Assembly (NCBI GenBank): GCA_021848165.1
Contig: JAJZMW010000062.1
Coordinates: 1 to 10,868 of the forward strand
Length of the DNA: 10,868 nt
From: Thermoplasmata archaeon
Lineage (GTDB): Archaea; Thermoplasmatota; Thermoplasmata; Lutacidiplasmatales; UBA184
Direction: 5' to 3'
Below the pieces are notes generated by a model that did no database searches, was not told where the DNA came from, and saw only the letters and a program-made list of their open reading frames with translations. How positions within the stretch are numbered: position 1 is the stretch's first letter; each line of letters starts with the position of its first letter. Both the position numbers and the translations under genes were made by a program. Below, one piece after another: positions 1-6,809 of the stretch.

Positions 1-1752
1 GCGGGCGCCGTCCAACGCCCCGGCGCCGAACGGGCCGTCCTCCTCGATCGGGTTCGGGAAGAGGAGGGCGAAGCGGAGCGCGTCGGCCCCCCGCTCCCCG
101 ATCACTTGGAGCGGGTCGGGGGAGTTGCCGAGGTGCTTCGACATCCGGCGGCCGTGCTCGTCGCGGAGCATCCCGGTGAAGACGATGTCGGAGAACGGCG
201 GGGCGCCGGTGAAGTAGAGCCCCGCCATCATCATCCGGGCGACCCAGAAGAACATGATGTCGCGCCCGGTGACGAGGACCTGCGTCGGATAGTACCGCGC
301 GAGGTCGTCGGTCGGCTCGGGCCACCCGAGCGAGAGGAACGGCCACATCCAGCTCGTGAACCAGGTGTCGAGGACGTCGGTCTCGGCGACGAGCTCCGCC
401 GCGCCGCAACGCGGGCAGGCGCTCGGCTCCTCGACCGCGGCGAACTCGTGGTCGGCGGGGCGGCAGCGATAGACCGGGATCCGATGGCCCCAAAGGACCT
501 GGCGGGAGATGCACCAGTCCTGGATCCCCTCCATCCACCGGAAGAACGTCAGGTTCCACCGTTCCGGATGGATCCGGATCCGACCGTCGCGCACCGCCGC
601 CGTGGCCGGGGCGGCGAGGGGGGCCATCCGGACGAACCACTGCCGGGAGATCCGCGGTTCGATGACGACCTCCGTCCGCTCCGACCGGGCGACCGAGTGG
701 CGGAACTTCTCCGTCCGAATCAGGAGGCCATCGCTTCGCAACCGCTCCGCGGCCCGCTCGCGCGCCTCGTCCCGATCGAGCCCGACCCACTCCGAAGGAA
801 CGGCCGGGCCGGCGAGGCGGGCGCGGGCGTCGAAGATCTCCTCGGGCATCGGGAGCTCGGGGTGGCGCTGATGGATCGCGAGGTCGACCGGGTCGTGCCG
901 GGGGGTCACCTTGAGGGCGCCGGTCCCGAACGCCGGCTCGATCGCCTCGTCGGCGACGATCGGGAGGTGCCGGCCCGAGAACGGCGCCCGGACCGTGCGG
1001 CCGATCGCGGCGGCGTGCCGCTCGTCGCTCGGATGGACGGCGATCGCGACGTCGCCGAGGATCGTCTCGGGTCGCGCGGTGGCGACCTCCATCCCTCCGG
1101 GGCTCCCGTCGGCCCACGGGTAGCGGACGTAGTAGAGGGTCCCGTCCTCCTCCGTGTGGACGACCTCGAGGTCGGAGACCGCCGTCTCGAGACGAGGGTC
1201 CCAGTTCACCATCCGCTCGCCGCGGTAGATGTACCCCTCGTCGTAGAGCTTGACGAACGCGACCCGCGTCGCCCGGATCGCGGGCGGGTCCATCGTGTAG
1301 CGAAAGCGGGTCCAGTCGACCGAGAAGCCGCCGGCGCGCATCTGCTCCCGGATCCTGGCCTCGTGCTCGGCGCGCCACTCGTCGATCGCCCGGAGCGCCT
1401 CCTCCCGCGGCAGGGTCTCCATCCGGACCCCCTGCTTCGCGAGGCGGCGACGTACCTCGACCTGCGTCGCCAGGCCCGCGTGATCGACGCCCGGGATCCA
1501 CGCGGTGGCGACCCCGCGCATCCGGGCCCTCCGGACCAGGACGTCCATCACCGTGTCACCGAGCATGTGCCCGAGCGTGAGGACCCCGGTCACGTTCGGC
1601 GGCGGGAGCGGGAGGCAGAACGTCGGCGGGGAGGGTCGCGCGGGCGCGACGAAGCTCCGGTCCCTCTCCCACGCCTCTTGCCACCGTCGCTCGACCTCCT
1701 TCGGGTCGAACCGGGCGGGAGGAGGAGGCGGCGGTGCGCCCGGGTCGGTCAT
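1..1752 (-). CDS. valS: valyl-tRNA synthetase, N-terminal 584 residues (gene continues past the left edge)
   Basis: Class I aminoacyl-tRNA synthetase that charges tRNA-Val with valine in the cytoplasm. The frame is open to base 1, covering 584 codons of a family usually about 850-900 residues; the anticodon-binding region is outside the window. Visible: the PPPNVTG stretch leading into the HIGH-type motif LTLGHM with its His at residue 62; the CP1 editing domain with TARPET at 225-230 and HDPVD at 286-290; a zinc-ribbon-like set C430, H435, C446, C449; LDTWFTSWMWPF; and the KMSKS-equivalent RMSKHLGNSPDPL with Met at 537. The NSPDP form and the SWMWP stretch resemble a bacterial subtype more than typical archaeal ValRS (from memory of the family). 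It follows lysS by 39 bases, so probably one operon. The ATG at 1752 is used here, but an in-frame GTG at 1764 has a GGAG nine bases upstream and may be the true start. Confidence 0.95.
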   Translation of the reverse strand, partial: MTDPGAPPPPPPARFDPKEVERRWQEAWERDRSFVAPARPSPPTFCLPLPPPNVTGVLTLGHMLGDTVMDVLVRRARMRGVATAWIPGVDHAGLATQVEVRRRLAKQGVRMETLPREEALRAIDEWRAEHEARIREQMRAGGFSVDWTRFRYTMDPPAIRATRVAFVKLYDEGYIYRGERMVNWDPRLETAVSDLEVVHTEEDGTLYYVRYPWADGSPGGMEVATARPETILGDVAIAVHPSDERHAAAIGRTVRAPFSGRHLPIVADEAIEPAFGTGALKVTPRHDPVDLAIHQRHPELPMPEEIFDARARLAGPAVPSEWVGLDRDEARERAAERLRSDGLLIRTEKFRHSVARSERTEVVIEPRISRQWFVRMAPLAAPATAAVRDGRIRIHPERWNLTFFRWMEGIQDWCISRQVLWGHRIPVYRCRPADHEFAAVEEPSACPRCGAAELVAETDVLDTWFTSWMWPFLSLGWPEPTDDLARYYPTQVLVTGRDIMFFWVARMMMAGLYFTGAPPFSDIVFTGMLRDEHGRRMSKHLGNSPDPLQVIGERGADALRFALLFPNPIEEDGPFGAGALDGAR

Positions 1753-1773
1753 GGCCCGCGGCACAAGCGCGCG

Positions 1774-1777
1774 CTCC
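1774..1777 (-). promoter_or_regulatory. possible ribosome binding site for valS
   Basis: GGAG on the minus strand lies 9 bases upstream of an in-frame GTG (1762-1764) and 21 bases upstream of the ATG at 1752. If it works as a Shine-Dalgarno site, the spacing favours the GTG and adds four residues to ValRS. A four-base match in GC-rich DNA is weak evidence. Confidence 0.35.
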
Positions 1778-1791
1778 AAGAAGCTTTCCCG

Positions 1792-3285
1792 TCAGGACGG
1801 CGGGGCGGAGCGCGGGCGAGTCTGCGGGAAGAGCAGGACGTCCTTGATCGACTCCGTCCCCCAGAGGGCCATCGCGATCCGATCGACCCCGAGCCCGATC
1901 CCCGTCGCCGGGGGCATGCCGAAGCGCATCGCCTCGACGAAGTCGGCGTCGTAGGCGTAGCGGTCGGCGGCCTGGGCGTGGAGCTGCTCCTGGAACCGGC
2001 GCTCCTGCTCGTCCGGGTCGTTGAGCTCCGTGTAGGCGTTCCCGAGCTCGAAGCCGCGGTAGAAGATCTCGAACCGCTCGACGCGGCCCGGCTTCGCGCG
2101 GTGGCGCTTCGCGAGCGGCGTGGTGATCGCGGGGTGATCGACGACGAACGTCACGTGGTCGATCGTCGGCTCGACGTAATGCTCGAAGAGCTTGTCGAGG
2201 AAGACGCCCGCCGGCGACGCGTCCGGGACCGTCGCCCCGATCGCGCGCGCGTGGCGCCGCAGATCGTCCGCGGTCATCTCGAGCACGCCCGAGAGCCCGC
2301 TCGCCCGCTCCAGCGCGTCGACGAAGTCGAGCGTAGGGTACGGCGGCTCGAACCGCGCGGCGCTCGCGCGGACCGCCTCCCGCTCCGGCGCGAGCTCGAC
2401 CGCGCGCCGCGCGAGGCGGGCGAAGAGCTCCTCCGTGAGGCGGCGCATCTCCCCGTAGTCGGCGTAGGCCCAGTACGCCTCCAGCATCGAGAACTCGGGC
2501 GAGTGCGTCGTGTCGAGGTCCTCGTTGCGGAAGCAGCGGCCGAGCTCGAAGACCCGCTCGAGACCCCCGACGAGGAGCCGCTTGAGCGCGAGCTCGATCG
2601 CGATCCGGAGCTGGAGCTCCTGGTCGAGGTAGCGCGACCGGGTCACGAACGGGGCCGCCGCGGCGCCGCCGGCGACCGGGAGCAGGATCGGCGTTTCCAC
2701 CTCGAGGAACCCGGCGTCGGAAAAGTGTCCGCGCATCGCGCGCACGATCTCCGCGCGGAAGCGGAACCGGTGGCGGCTCTCCTCGGACGAGAGGAGGTCG
2801 ACGTAGCGGCGCCGGATCCGCTCCTCGGGGTCCTGGAGCCCGTGATACTTCTCGGGCGGCGGGGCGATCGCCTTCGCGAGGAGGACGATCCGGTGGGCGA
2901 CGAGCGACGGTTCGCCGCGCCGGGAGCGCGCGGCGGCTCCTTCCGCGCCGATCAGGTCGCCCGGATCGAGGTCCGCGAGCGCTCGACGGTACGCCTCCTC
3001 GCCGAGCGCATCGGACCGCCAGATGAGCTGGATCGCGCCGTCGCCGTCGACGAGATCGGCGAACGACGTCTTCCCGTGGGTGCGGATCGTCCCCAGCCGG
3101 CCCGCGACGCGGAGCGACCGGCCCGCGTCCTCCTGCCCCTCCGCGAGGGCCGCGGCGATGGCGACGACCTCCCGCGAGGGACGGCGGTCCGGGAACGCGG
3201 GCGGGTACGGATCGATCCCGGCGGAGCGCAACCGCGCGATCTTCGCGCGTCGCTCCGCCTCGAGATGCGACTCCTCCTCGGGCAT
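1792..3285 (-). CDS. lysS: lysyl-tRNA synthetase, class II
   Basis: Cytoplasmic enzyme that activates lysine with ATP and charges tRNA-Lys. The protein has 497 residues, normal for class II LysRS. An N-terminal OB-fold anticodon-binding domain covers roughly residues 57-140 (starting LRVAGRLGTIRTHGKTSF). The class II catalytic core follows: motif 1 region near 190-203 (GFLEVETPILLP), motif 2 with FELGRCFRNEDLDTTHSPEF at 246-265 (Arg253, Glu255), the LysRS-type ELNDPDEQ at 420-427, and motif 3 GIGLGVDRIAMAL at 462-474 (Arg469). The usual GGAxARPF and LRIAPEL stretches read GGAAAAPF and LRIAIEL, so it is a somewhat divergent member. LysRS is preferred over AspRS or AsnRS because of ELNDPxxQ and the GLGVDR form. 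It lies 53 bases after ORF133 and 39 bases before valS. No strong Shine-Dalgarno or TATA element is seen just upstream, consistent with being an internal operon gene. Confidence 0.96.
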   Translation of the reverse strand: MPEEESHLEAERRAKIARLRSAGIDPYPPAFPDRRPSREVVAIAAALAEGQEDAGRSLRVAGRLGTIRTHGKTSFADLVDGDGAIQLIWRSDALGEEAYRRALADLDPGDLIGAEGAAARSRRGEPSLVAHRIVLLAKAIAPPPEKYHGLQDPEERIRRRYVDLLSSEESRHRFRFRAEIVRAMRGHFSDAGFLEVETPILLPVAGGAAAAPFVTRSRYLDQELQLRIAIELALKRLLVGGLERVFELGRCFRNEDLDTTHSPEFSMLEAYWAYADYGEMRRLTEELFARLARRAVELAPEREAVRASAARFEPPYPTLDFVDALERASGLSGVLEMTADDLRRHARAIGATVPDASPAGVFLDKLFEHYVEPTIDHVTFVVDHPAITTPLAKRHRAKPGRVERFEIFYRGFELGNAYTELNDPDEQERRFQEQLHAQAADRYAYDADFVEAMRFGMPPATGIGLGVDRIAMALWGTESIKDVLLFPQTRPRSAPPS

Positions 3286-3338
3286 GGGCGAACGCTCGAC
3301 CGGGACCCGAGACGGCCCGGGGGAAAAGACCCTCGGTC

Positions 3339-3740
3339 CTACGAGGCGAGACCTTCGAGGGAGAGGCGCTCGACGTTCCCGGGCCGGACGAGGGCGAGGT
3401 GCTCGGGGACCCCGGCTTCGTTCCCCGCCGCCCGCGACGGCTCGTAGAGGAGGAGGAACGTCCCGTAGAAGAACTCGGCCGTCGCGTCCCCGCCGCCGAT
3501 CCCGTAGCTCACGTAGTCGGAGAAGTAGATGTGGAGGTAGCCGGAACGGCGCAGCCGGATCGCCTCGAGGAACTTCTGAAGGTCCTCCGAGCCTTTGCGC
3601 TGGAGCTCTTCGATCAGGTCCCGCAAGAGCGGGCGGAGGGAGAGTCCCGCGAGACCGTCGTAGGAGAGGTACACCGCCGGACGGGGGTCCAGCGAAACGA
3701 CGTCGAGGCGGAGGACGCCCTCGACCGGCTTCGTGCGCAT
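3339..3740 (-). CDS. uncharacterised 133-residue protein, first gene of the putative lysS-valS operon
   Basis: I do not recognise a family. The 133-residue sequence looks like a real soluble alpha/beta protein rather than a shadow: hydrophobics alternate regularly (VLRLDVVSLDPRPAVYLSYD near residues 9-28), a charged helix follows (LLRDLIEELQRKGSEDLQKFLEAIRLRR, about 38-65), then an aromatic-rich part (GYLHIYFSDYVSYGIGGG, about 67-84; EFFYGTFLLLYEP, about 89-101). There is no signal peptide, membrane segment or cysteine. The ATG at 3740 has an AT-rich TCATAA core centred about 26 bases upstream, the spacing expected for a leaderless archaeal transcript. It sits 53 bases upstream of lysS on the same strand and is divergent from the amidase, so it probably leads the synthetase operon. 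Function unknown; a link to translation would be inference from position only. Confidence 0.75.
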   Translation of the reverse strand: MRTKPVEGVLRLDVVSLDPRPAVYLSYDGLAGLSLRPLLRDLIEELQRKGSEDLQKFLEAIRLRRSGYLHIYFSDYVSYGIGGGDATAEFFYGTFLLLYEPSRAAGNEAGVPEHLALVRPGNVERLSLEGLAS

Positions 3741-3763
3741 CGGGCGGGCCTATCGGCCCCGCG

Positions 3764-3769
3764 TTATGA
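3764..3769 (-). promoter_or_regulatory. weak TATA-like box for the ORF133-lysS-valS transcript
   Basis: The minus strand reads TCATAA, one of the few AT-rich spots in a GC-rich region. Its centre is about 26 bases from the ORF133 ATG at 3740, matching the archaeal TATA-to-start distance for a leaderless mRNA. The match to a TATA consensus is poor, so the call rests on position. Confidence 0.4.
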
Positions 3770-3794
3770 GCTCTTCGATGGCGAGCTCGGCCCG

Positions 3795-3802
3795 TTATCT
3801 AT
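3795..3802 (+). promoter_or_regulatory. TATA box for the amidase gene
   Basis: TTATCTAT lies with its centre about 25 bases before the ATG at 3823. That spacing puts the transcription start at or next to the ATG, implying a leaderless message, and it argues against the longer in-frame starts at 3733, 3766 and 3778, which lie upstream of this box. Confidence 0.55.
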
Positions 3803-3822
3803 CCCGGCCCGCTGCGCGGCCG

Positions 3823-5001
3823 ATGGCGGCGGCTCCGCAGGACGGCGCGGCGTTCGTCCCGGGCCCCCGATCCGTGCGCGAGCCCACGGGCCGGGGGGTC
3901 TTGAACGGCCGCACCTTCGCGGCCAAGGACCTCATCGATGTGGCGGGGGACCGGAAGACCTCCGGCAACCCGGATTGGCAGCGGACCCATCCCGCCGCGC
4001 TCCGTTCCGCGCCGGTCGTCGATCGCCTCTTGGCGGCCGGAGCGCGGCTGGTCGGCAAGACGATCACCGACGAGCTCGCCTTCTCGCTCGAGGGGGAGAA
4101 CCTCCACTACGGGACCCCGCGCAATCCCCGCGCGCCGGATCGCCTCCCCGGCGGGTCGTCGAGCGGCTCCGCATCCGCCGTCGCGGCGGGGGAGGCCGAC
4201 TTCGCCCTCGGGACCGACACGGGAGGCTCGGTCCGCGTGCCGGCCTGCTTCTGCGGGCTGTTCGGGATCCGGCCGACGCGCGGGCGGGTGCCGCTCGAGG
4301 GAGTGACCCCCCTCGCGCCGAGCTTCGACACCCTCGGCTGGATGAGCCGGAGCGGCCGGCTCCTCGCGGAGGTCGGAGCCGCGCTCTGGGGGTCTCCCGT
4401 GCCGGAACCGCGTCGCCTGCGAGCGAAGTTCGTCGCCGATGCCGTCGAGATCGCCGAGCCCCGCATCCGAGAGCTCCTGCGCTCGGAGGGGCCGCGCCGA
4501 TTCGAGATCGTGGGGGAGGTTCGGCTCTACGACGGCTCTCCCGACCGGGTCGTCGACGCCTACCGCGCGATCCAGGGGCGGGAAGCGTGGGCGCTCCACG
4601 GCCCGTGGATCGTGGAGAACCGGCCCCGCTTCGCGGAGGCGGTCCAAGGTCGGTTCGAGGCGGCCCGGCGGTTCACCGCCGCCGACGAAGCGGCCGCCCG
4701 CCAGACCCAGACCGAGCTGATCCGGCGGGTCGACGCTGCGCTCGAGGACGTGGATGTGCTCCTGCTACCGGGTGCGCCGACCGTCCCGCCGCCGCGCGAC
4801 GCGCGGGCCCGCGCGGAGCACCCGAAGTTCCGGGCGACGACGCTCGCGGTGGAGGGGATCGGCTCGCTGACCGGGTGCCCCGAGATCGTGATCCCGGTGG
4901 CGCCCTTGGACGAGCTCCCCGCGGGGCTCGGTGCGATCGGAGCTCGGGGGGCCGACGAGAGGCTGCTCGCGGAAGCCGCCCGGGATCCGAGCGGGGCCTA
5001 G
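3823..5001 (+). CDS. amidase signature family hydrolase, AMI1-like
   Basis: Hydrolase of the amidase signature family, cleaving a carboxamide to acid and ammonia with a Lys-cisSer-Ser triad. Predicted 392 residues from the ATG at 3823. Lys35 lies in FAAKDLIDVAG, the cis-serine is Ser112 in PGGSSSGSA, and the nucleophile is Ser136 in GTDTGGSVRVPA. The spacing of 77 and 24 residues is what I recall for plant AMI1 (indole-3-acetamide amidase), and further stretches match that protein closely: GNPDWQRTH, GENLHYGTPRNP, SFDTLGWM. It is shorter than GatA (about 480) and has no GatB or GatC neighbour, so a glutamyl-tRNA amidotransferase role is unlikely. The substrate cannot be read from sequence; indole-3-acetamide or another small amide is inference. 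The frame stays open upstream to a GTG at 3733, but the TATA box at 3795-3802 supports 3823. It is divergent from ORF133 and ends 6 bases from the convergent thermosome stop. Confidence 0.9.
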   Translation: MAAAPQDGAAFVPGPRSVREPTGRGVLNGRTFAAKDLIDVAGDRKTSGNPDWQRTHPAALRSAPVVDRLLAAGARLVGKTITDELAFSLEGENLHYGTPRNPRAPDRLPGGSSSGSASAVAAGEADFALGTDTGGSVRVPACFCGLFGIRPTRGRVPLEGVTPLAPSFDTLGWMSRSGRLLAEVGAALWGSPVPEPRRLRAKFVADAVEIAEPRIRELLRSEGPRRFEIVGEVRLYDGSPDRVVDAYRAIQGREAWALHGPWIVENRPRFAEAVQGRFEAARRFTAADEAAARQTQTELIRRVDAALEDVDVLLLPGAPTVPPPRDARARAEHPKFRATTLAVEGIGSLTGCPEIVIPVAPLDELPAGLGAIGARGADERLLAEAARDPSGA

Positions 5002-5007
5002 CGGGCT

Positions 5008-6621
5008 CTACTCGCCGCCGCCCTTGGGGCCGCCGCCGGACTTCTTCGACGCGATGACGTCGTCGATGCGGAGGATCATGCTCGCGACCTCGACCGCGCT
5101 CGAGAGCGCCTGGCGCTTGACGCGGGCCGGCTCGATGACGTGCATCGCCCACATGTCGGCCGCCTTGCCGGTCTCGAGGTTGACCCCGACGTTCTTGCTC
5201 GCCTTCGCGCCCTCGTGGGCCCGGCGGAGCTCGATGAGCGTGTCGATGGAGTCGTAGCCGCCGTTCTCGCTGAGCGCCCACGGGACGACCTCGAGCGCCT
5301 GCGCGAACGCTTCGACCGCCAACTGCTCGCGCCCCCCGACCGTCGGGGCGAACTTGCGCAACTGCACCGCGAGCTCGATCTCCGTCGCGCCGCCGCCGGG
5401 GCAGACGACCCCGTCCTCGAGGACGCTCGCGACGACCTTGACCGCGTCCTGCAGCGAGCGCTCGACCTCCTGGGTCACGTGCTCGGTGCCGCCGCGGATC
5501 AGGATCGAGACGGAGCGCGGGTTCTTGCAGCCCGTCACGAACGTCATCTTGTCCTCGCCGATGCGCCGCTCCTCGACCTGCGCGGCGACGCCGAGGTCCG
5601 CGCTCGAGAGCTCCTTGATCCCCGTGACGATCTTGCCGCCGGTCGCGCGGGCGAGCTTCTGGAGGTCGGACTCCTTGACCTGCTTGACCGCGTAGATCCC
5701 CTCCTTGGCGAGGTAGTGGAGGACGACGTCGTCGATGCCCTTCTGGCAGACGACCACGTTCGCCCCGACCGACTTGATCTGGGTGACCATCTGGCGGAAG
5801 CTCTTGTCCTCCTCGTCGAGGAAGTTCTGGATCTGGGCGGGGTTCTTGATGTTGATCTTGCTCTCGATCTCCGTCTTCTTGATCTCGAGCGCGCTGTTGA
5901 GCAGGGCGATCTTCGCCCCGGCGACGATCCCGGGCATCCGCGGGTGGCCCCGCTCCTTGTCGAGGAGGATCCCCTCGATGAGCTCGGTGTCGTCGATGAC
6001 GCCGCCGTGGCGCTTCTCGACCTTGATCTGGTCGACGTCGGCGACGGTCCGGTCCCCGCGGGTCTCGACGATCCGCTGGACGGCATGGACCGCGATCTTC
6101 GCGAGGTGGTCCCGGGAGCCGAAGACGCCCTTCGAGCCCATCGCCGTTCGGGCGGCGTCGACCAGGATCGACTCGTCGCTCGTCTTGACCGAGATGCCGA
6201 CCTCCTTCTCGATGAGGCGGTGCGCCTCCCGGTTCGCGATCTCGAACCCCTTCGTGATCACGGTCGGGTGGATGTTCTGCTCGAGCAGGTACTCGGAGCG
6301 CTTGAGGAGCTCGCCGGCGAGGACGACCGCCGTGGTCGTGCCGTCGCCGCATTGCTGGTCCTGCGTCTTGGCGACCTCGACCAGCATCTTGGCGGCCGGG
6401 TGCTCGACGTCGACCTCCTTGAGGATCGTGACGCCGTCGTTCGTGATCGTGATGTCGCCCATCGAATCGACGAGCATCTTGTCCATCCCGCGCGGCCCGA
6501 GCGTCGAGCGGACGGCGTCCGCGATCGCGCGCGCCGCGGCGATGTTGGTCTGGGTCGCGTTGCGGCCCCGGTCGCGTTCGGTCCCTTCCCTCAAAACGAG
6601 AATCGGCGTGCCCTGCAGCAT
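5008..6621 (-). CDS. thermosome (group II chaperonin) subunit
   Basis: ATP-driven cytosolic chaperonin subunit that assembles into the double-ring archaeal folding chamber. Predicted 537 residues, normal for the family. Visible: N-terminal PILVLREGTERDRG; LGPRGMDKMLVD (41-52); NDGVTILKEVDVEHPAAKML (61-80); the phosphate-binding GDGTT at 92-96 with Asp93; the apical-domain stretch DERGHPRMPG-like (KERGHPRMPGIV); the second equatorial part with RSLQDAVKVV, VCPGGGATEIE and ENGGYDSID; and a Gly-rich tail KKSGGGPKGGGE typical of thermosomes. The residues before GDGTT read QQC where DEV or similar is usual, so Cys91 is unusual. The ATG at 6621 is chosen because AGGTG lies 6 bases upstream; a GTG at 6630 is the in-frame alternative. 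A strong TATA box lies at 6655-6663. Only one subunit is visible; others may be elsewhere. It stands alone and converges on the amidase gene. Confidence 0.96.
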   Translation of the reverse strand: MLQGTPILVLREGTERDRGRNATQTNIAAARAIADAVRSTLGPRGMDKMLVDSMGDITITNDGVTILKEVDVEHPAAKMLVEVAKTQDQQCGDGTTTAVVLAGELLKRSEYLLEQNIHPTVITKGFEIANREAHRLIEKEVGISVKTSDESILVDAARTAMGSKGVFGSRDHLAKIAVHAVQRIVETRGDRTVADVDQIKVEKRHGGVIDDTELIEGILLDKERGHPRMPGIVAGAKIALLNSALEIKKTEIESKINIKNPAQIQNFLDEEDKSFRQMVTQIKSVGANVVVCQKGIDDVVLHYLAKEGIYAVKQVKESDLQKLARATGGKIVTGIKELSSADLGVAAQVEERRIGEDKMTFVTGCKNPRSVSILIRGGTEHVTQEVERSLQDAVKVVASVLEDGVVCPGGGATEIELAVQLRKFAPTVGGREQLAVEAFAQALEVVPWALSENGGYDSIDTLIELRRAHEGAKASKNVGVNLETGKAADMWAMHVIEPARVKRQALSSAVEVASMILRIDDVIASKKSGGGPKGGGE

Positions 6622-6627
6622 CGTCTC

Positions 6628-6632
6628 CACCT
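6628..6632 (-). promoter_or_regulatory. ribosome binding site of the thermosome gene
   Basis: AGGTG on the minus strand, complementary to the archaeal 16S rRNA 3' end (GGAGGTGATC partner), sits 6 bases upstream of the ATG at 6621. It decides that start over the GTG at 6630, which it overlaps. Confidence 0.6.
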
Positions 6633-6648
6633 ACGAACGCTCAGAAAG

Positions 6649-6669
6649 CGCTTGTATATAAAACAAGCG
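6649..6669. promoter_or_regulatory. thermosome promoter: TATA box inside a perfect 7-bp inverted repeat
   Basis: On the minus strand, TTTTATATA (bases 6655-6663) is the best TATA box in the window. Its centre is about 38 bases upstream of the ATG, so transcription would start near 6633, leaving a leader of about 12 bases that just holds the ribosome binding site. The box is framed by a perfect inverted repeat: CGCTTGT at 6649-6655 and ACAAGCG at 6663-6669, with a 7-base spacer centred on the TATA core. A second palindrome, AAGCGCTT, overlaps at 6646-6653. A dimeric regulator binding here would compete with TBP. I see no purine-rich BRE in the expected place, since that position is taken by the repeat arm. 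The promoter is clear; the operator role is inference. Confidence 0.7.
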
Positions 6670-6729
6670 TGCCGCGACCCGGATCTCGAAAGCGCCCGAG
6701 AACCTCTTCGCCGAGGAGGCGCGTCGTGG

Positions 6730-6790
6730 CGCGGGACGCGCGCCCCGGGCCGGGCCGCTCGCTGGCGCGGGCCGAACCGCGCGTCCCGCG
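6730..6790. repeat. 13-bp perfect inverted repeat (strong GC hairpin) between poxB and the thermosome promoter
   Basis: CGCGGGACGCGCG at 6730-6742 is the exact reverse complement of bases 6778-6790, with a 35-base GC-rich loop that could pair further. It begins about 20 bases past the poxB stop on the minus strand and ends about 60 bases before the thermosome TATA box. It occupies most of the only gene-free stretch here (6670-6809), and no T-run follows on either strand. It may be a poxB 3'-end element, a transcript-stabilising structure, or a structured RNA. A chance match is less likely than usual at 13 bp but not excluded at this base composition. Confidence 0.6.
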
Positions 6791-6809
6791 AGTCGCCGCT
6801 CCGTCCGAC

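Noticed and set aside
106..3447. A 1113-codon open frame on the plus strand opposite valS and lysS
   Set aside because: It spans two clear synthetase genes and the gap between them. Its product is extremely rich in Arg, Asp, Glu, Pro and Gly with no domain. Long antisense frames are expected at this GC content.
3733..3822. N-terminal extension of the amidase from a GTG at 3733
   Set aside because: It would overlap the ORF133 start and include the TATA box. The added residues are Arg/Ser-rich and have no counterpart in the family as I know it.
6730..6790. The intergenic hairpin as a tRNA or a standard terminator
   Set aside because: It lacks the tRNA arm pattern and the T-loop consensus, and no T-run follows on either strand.
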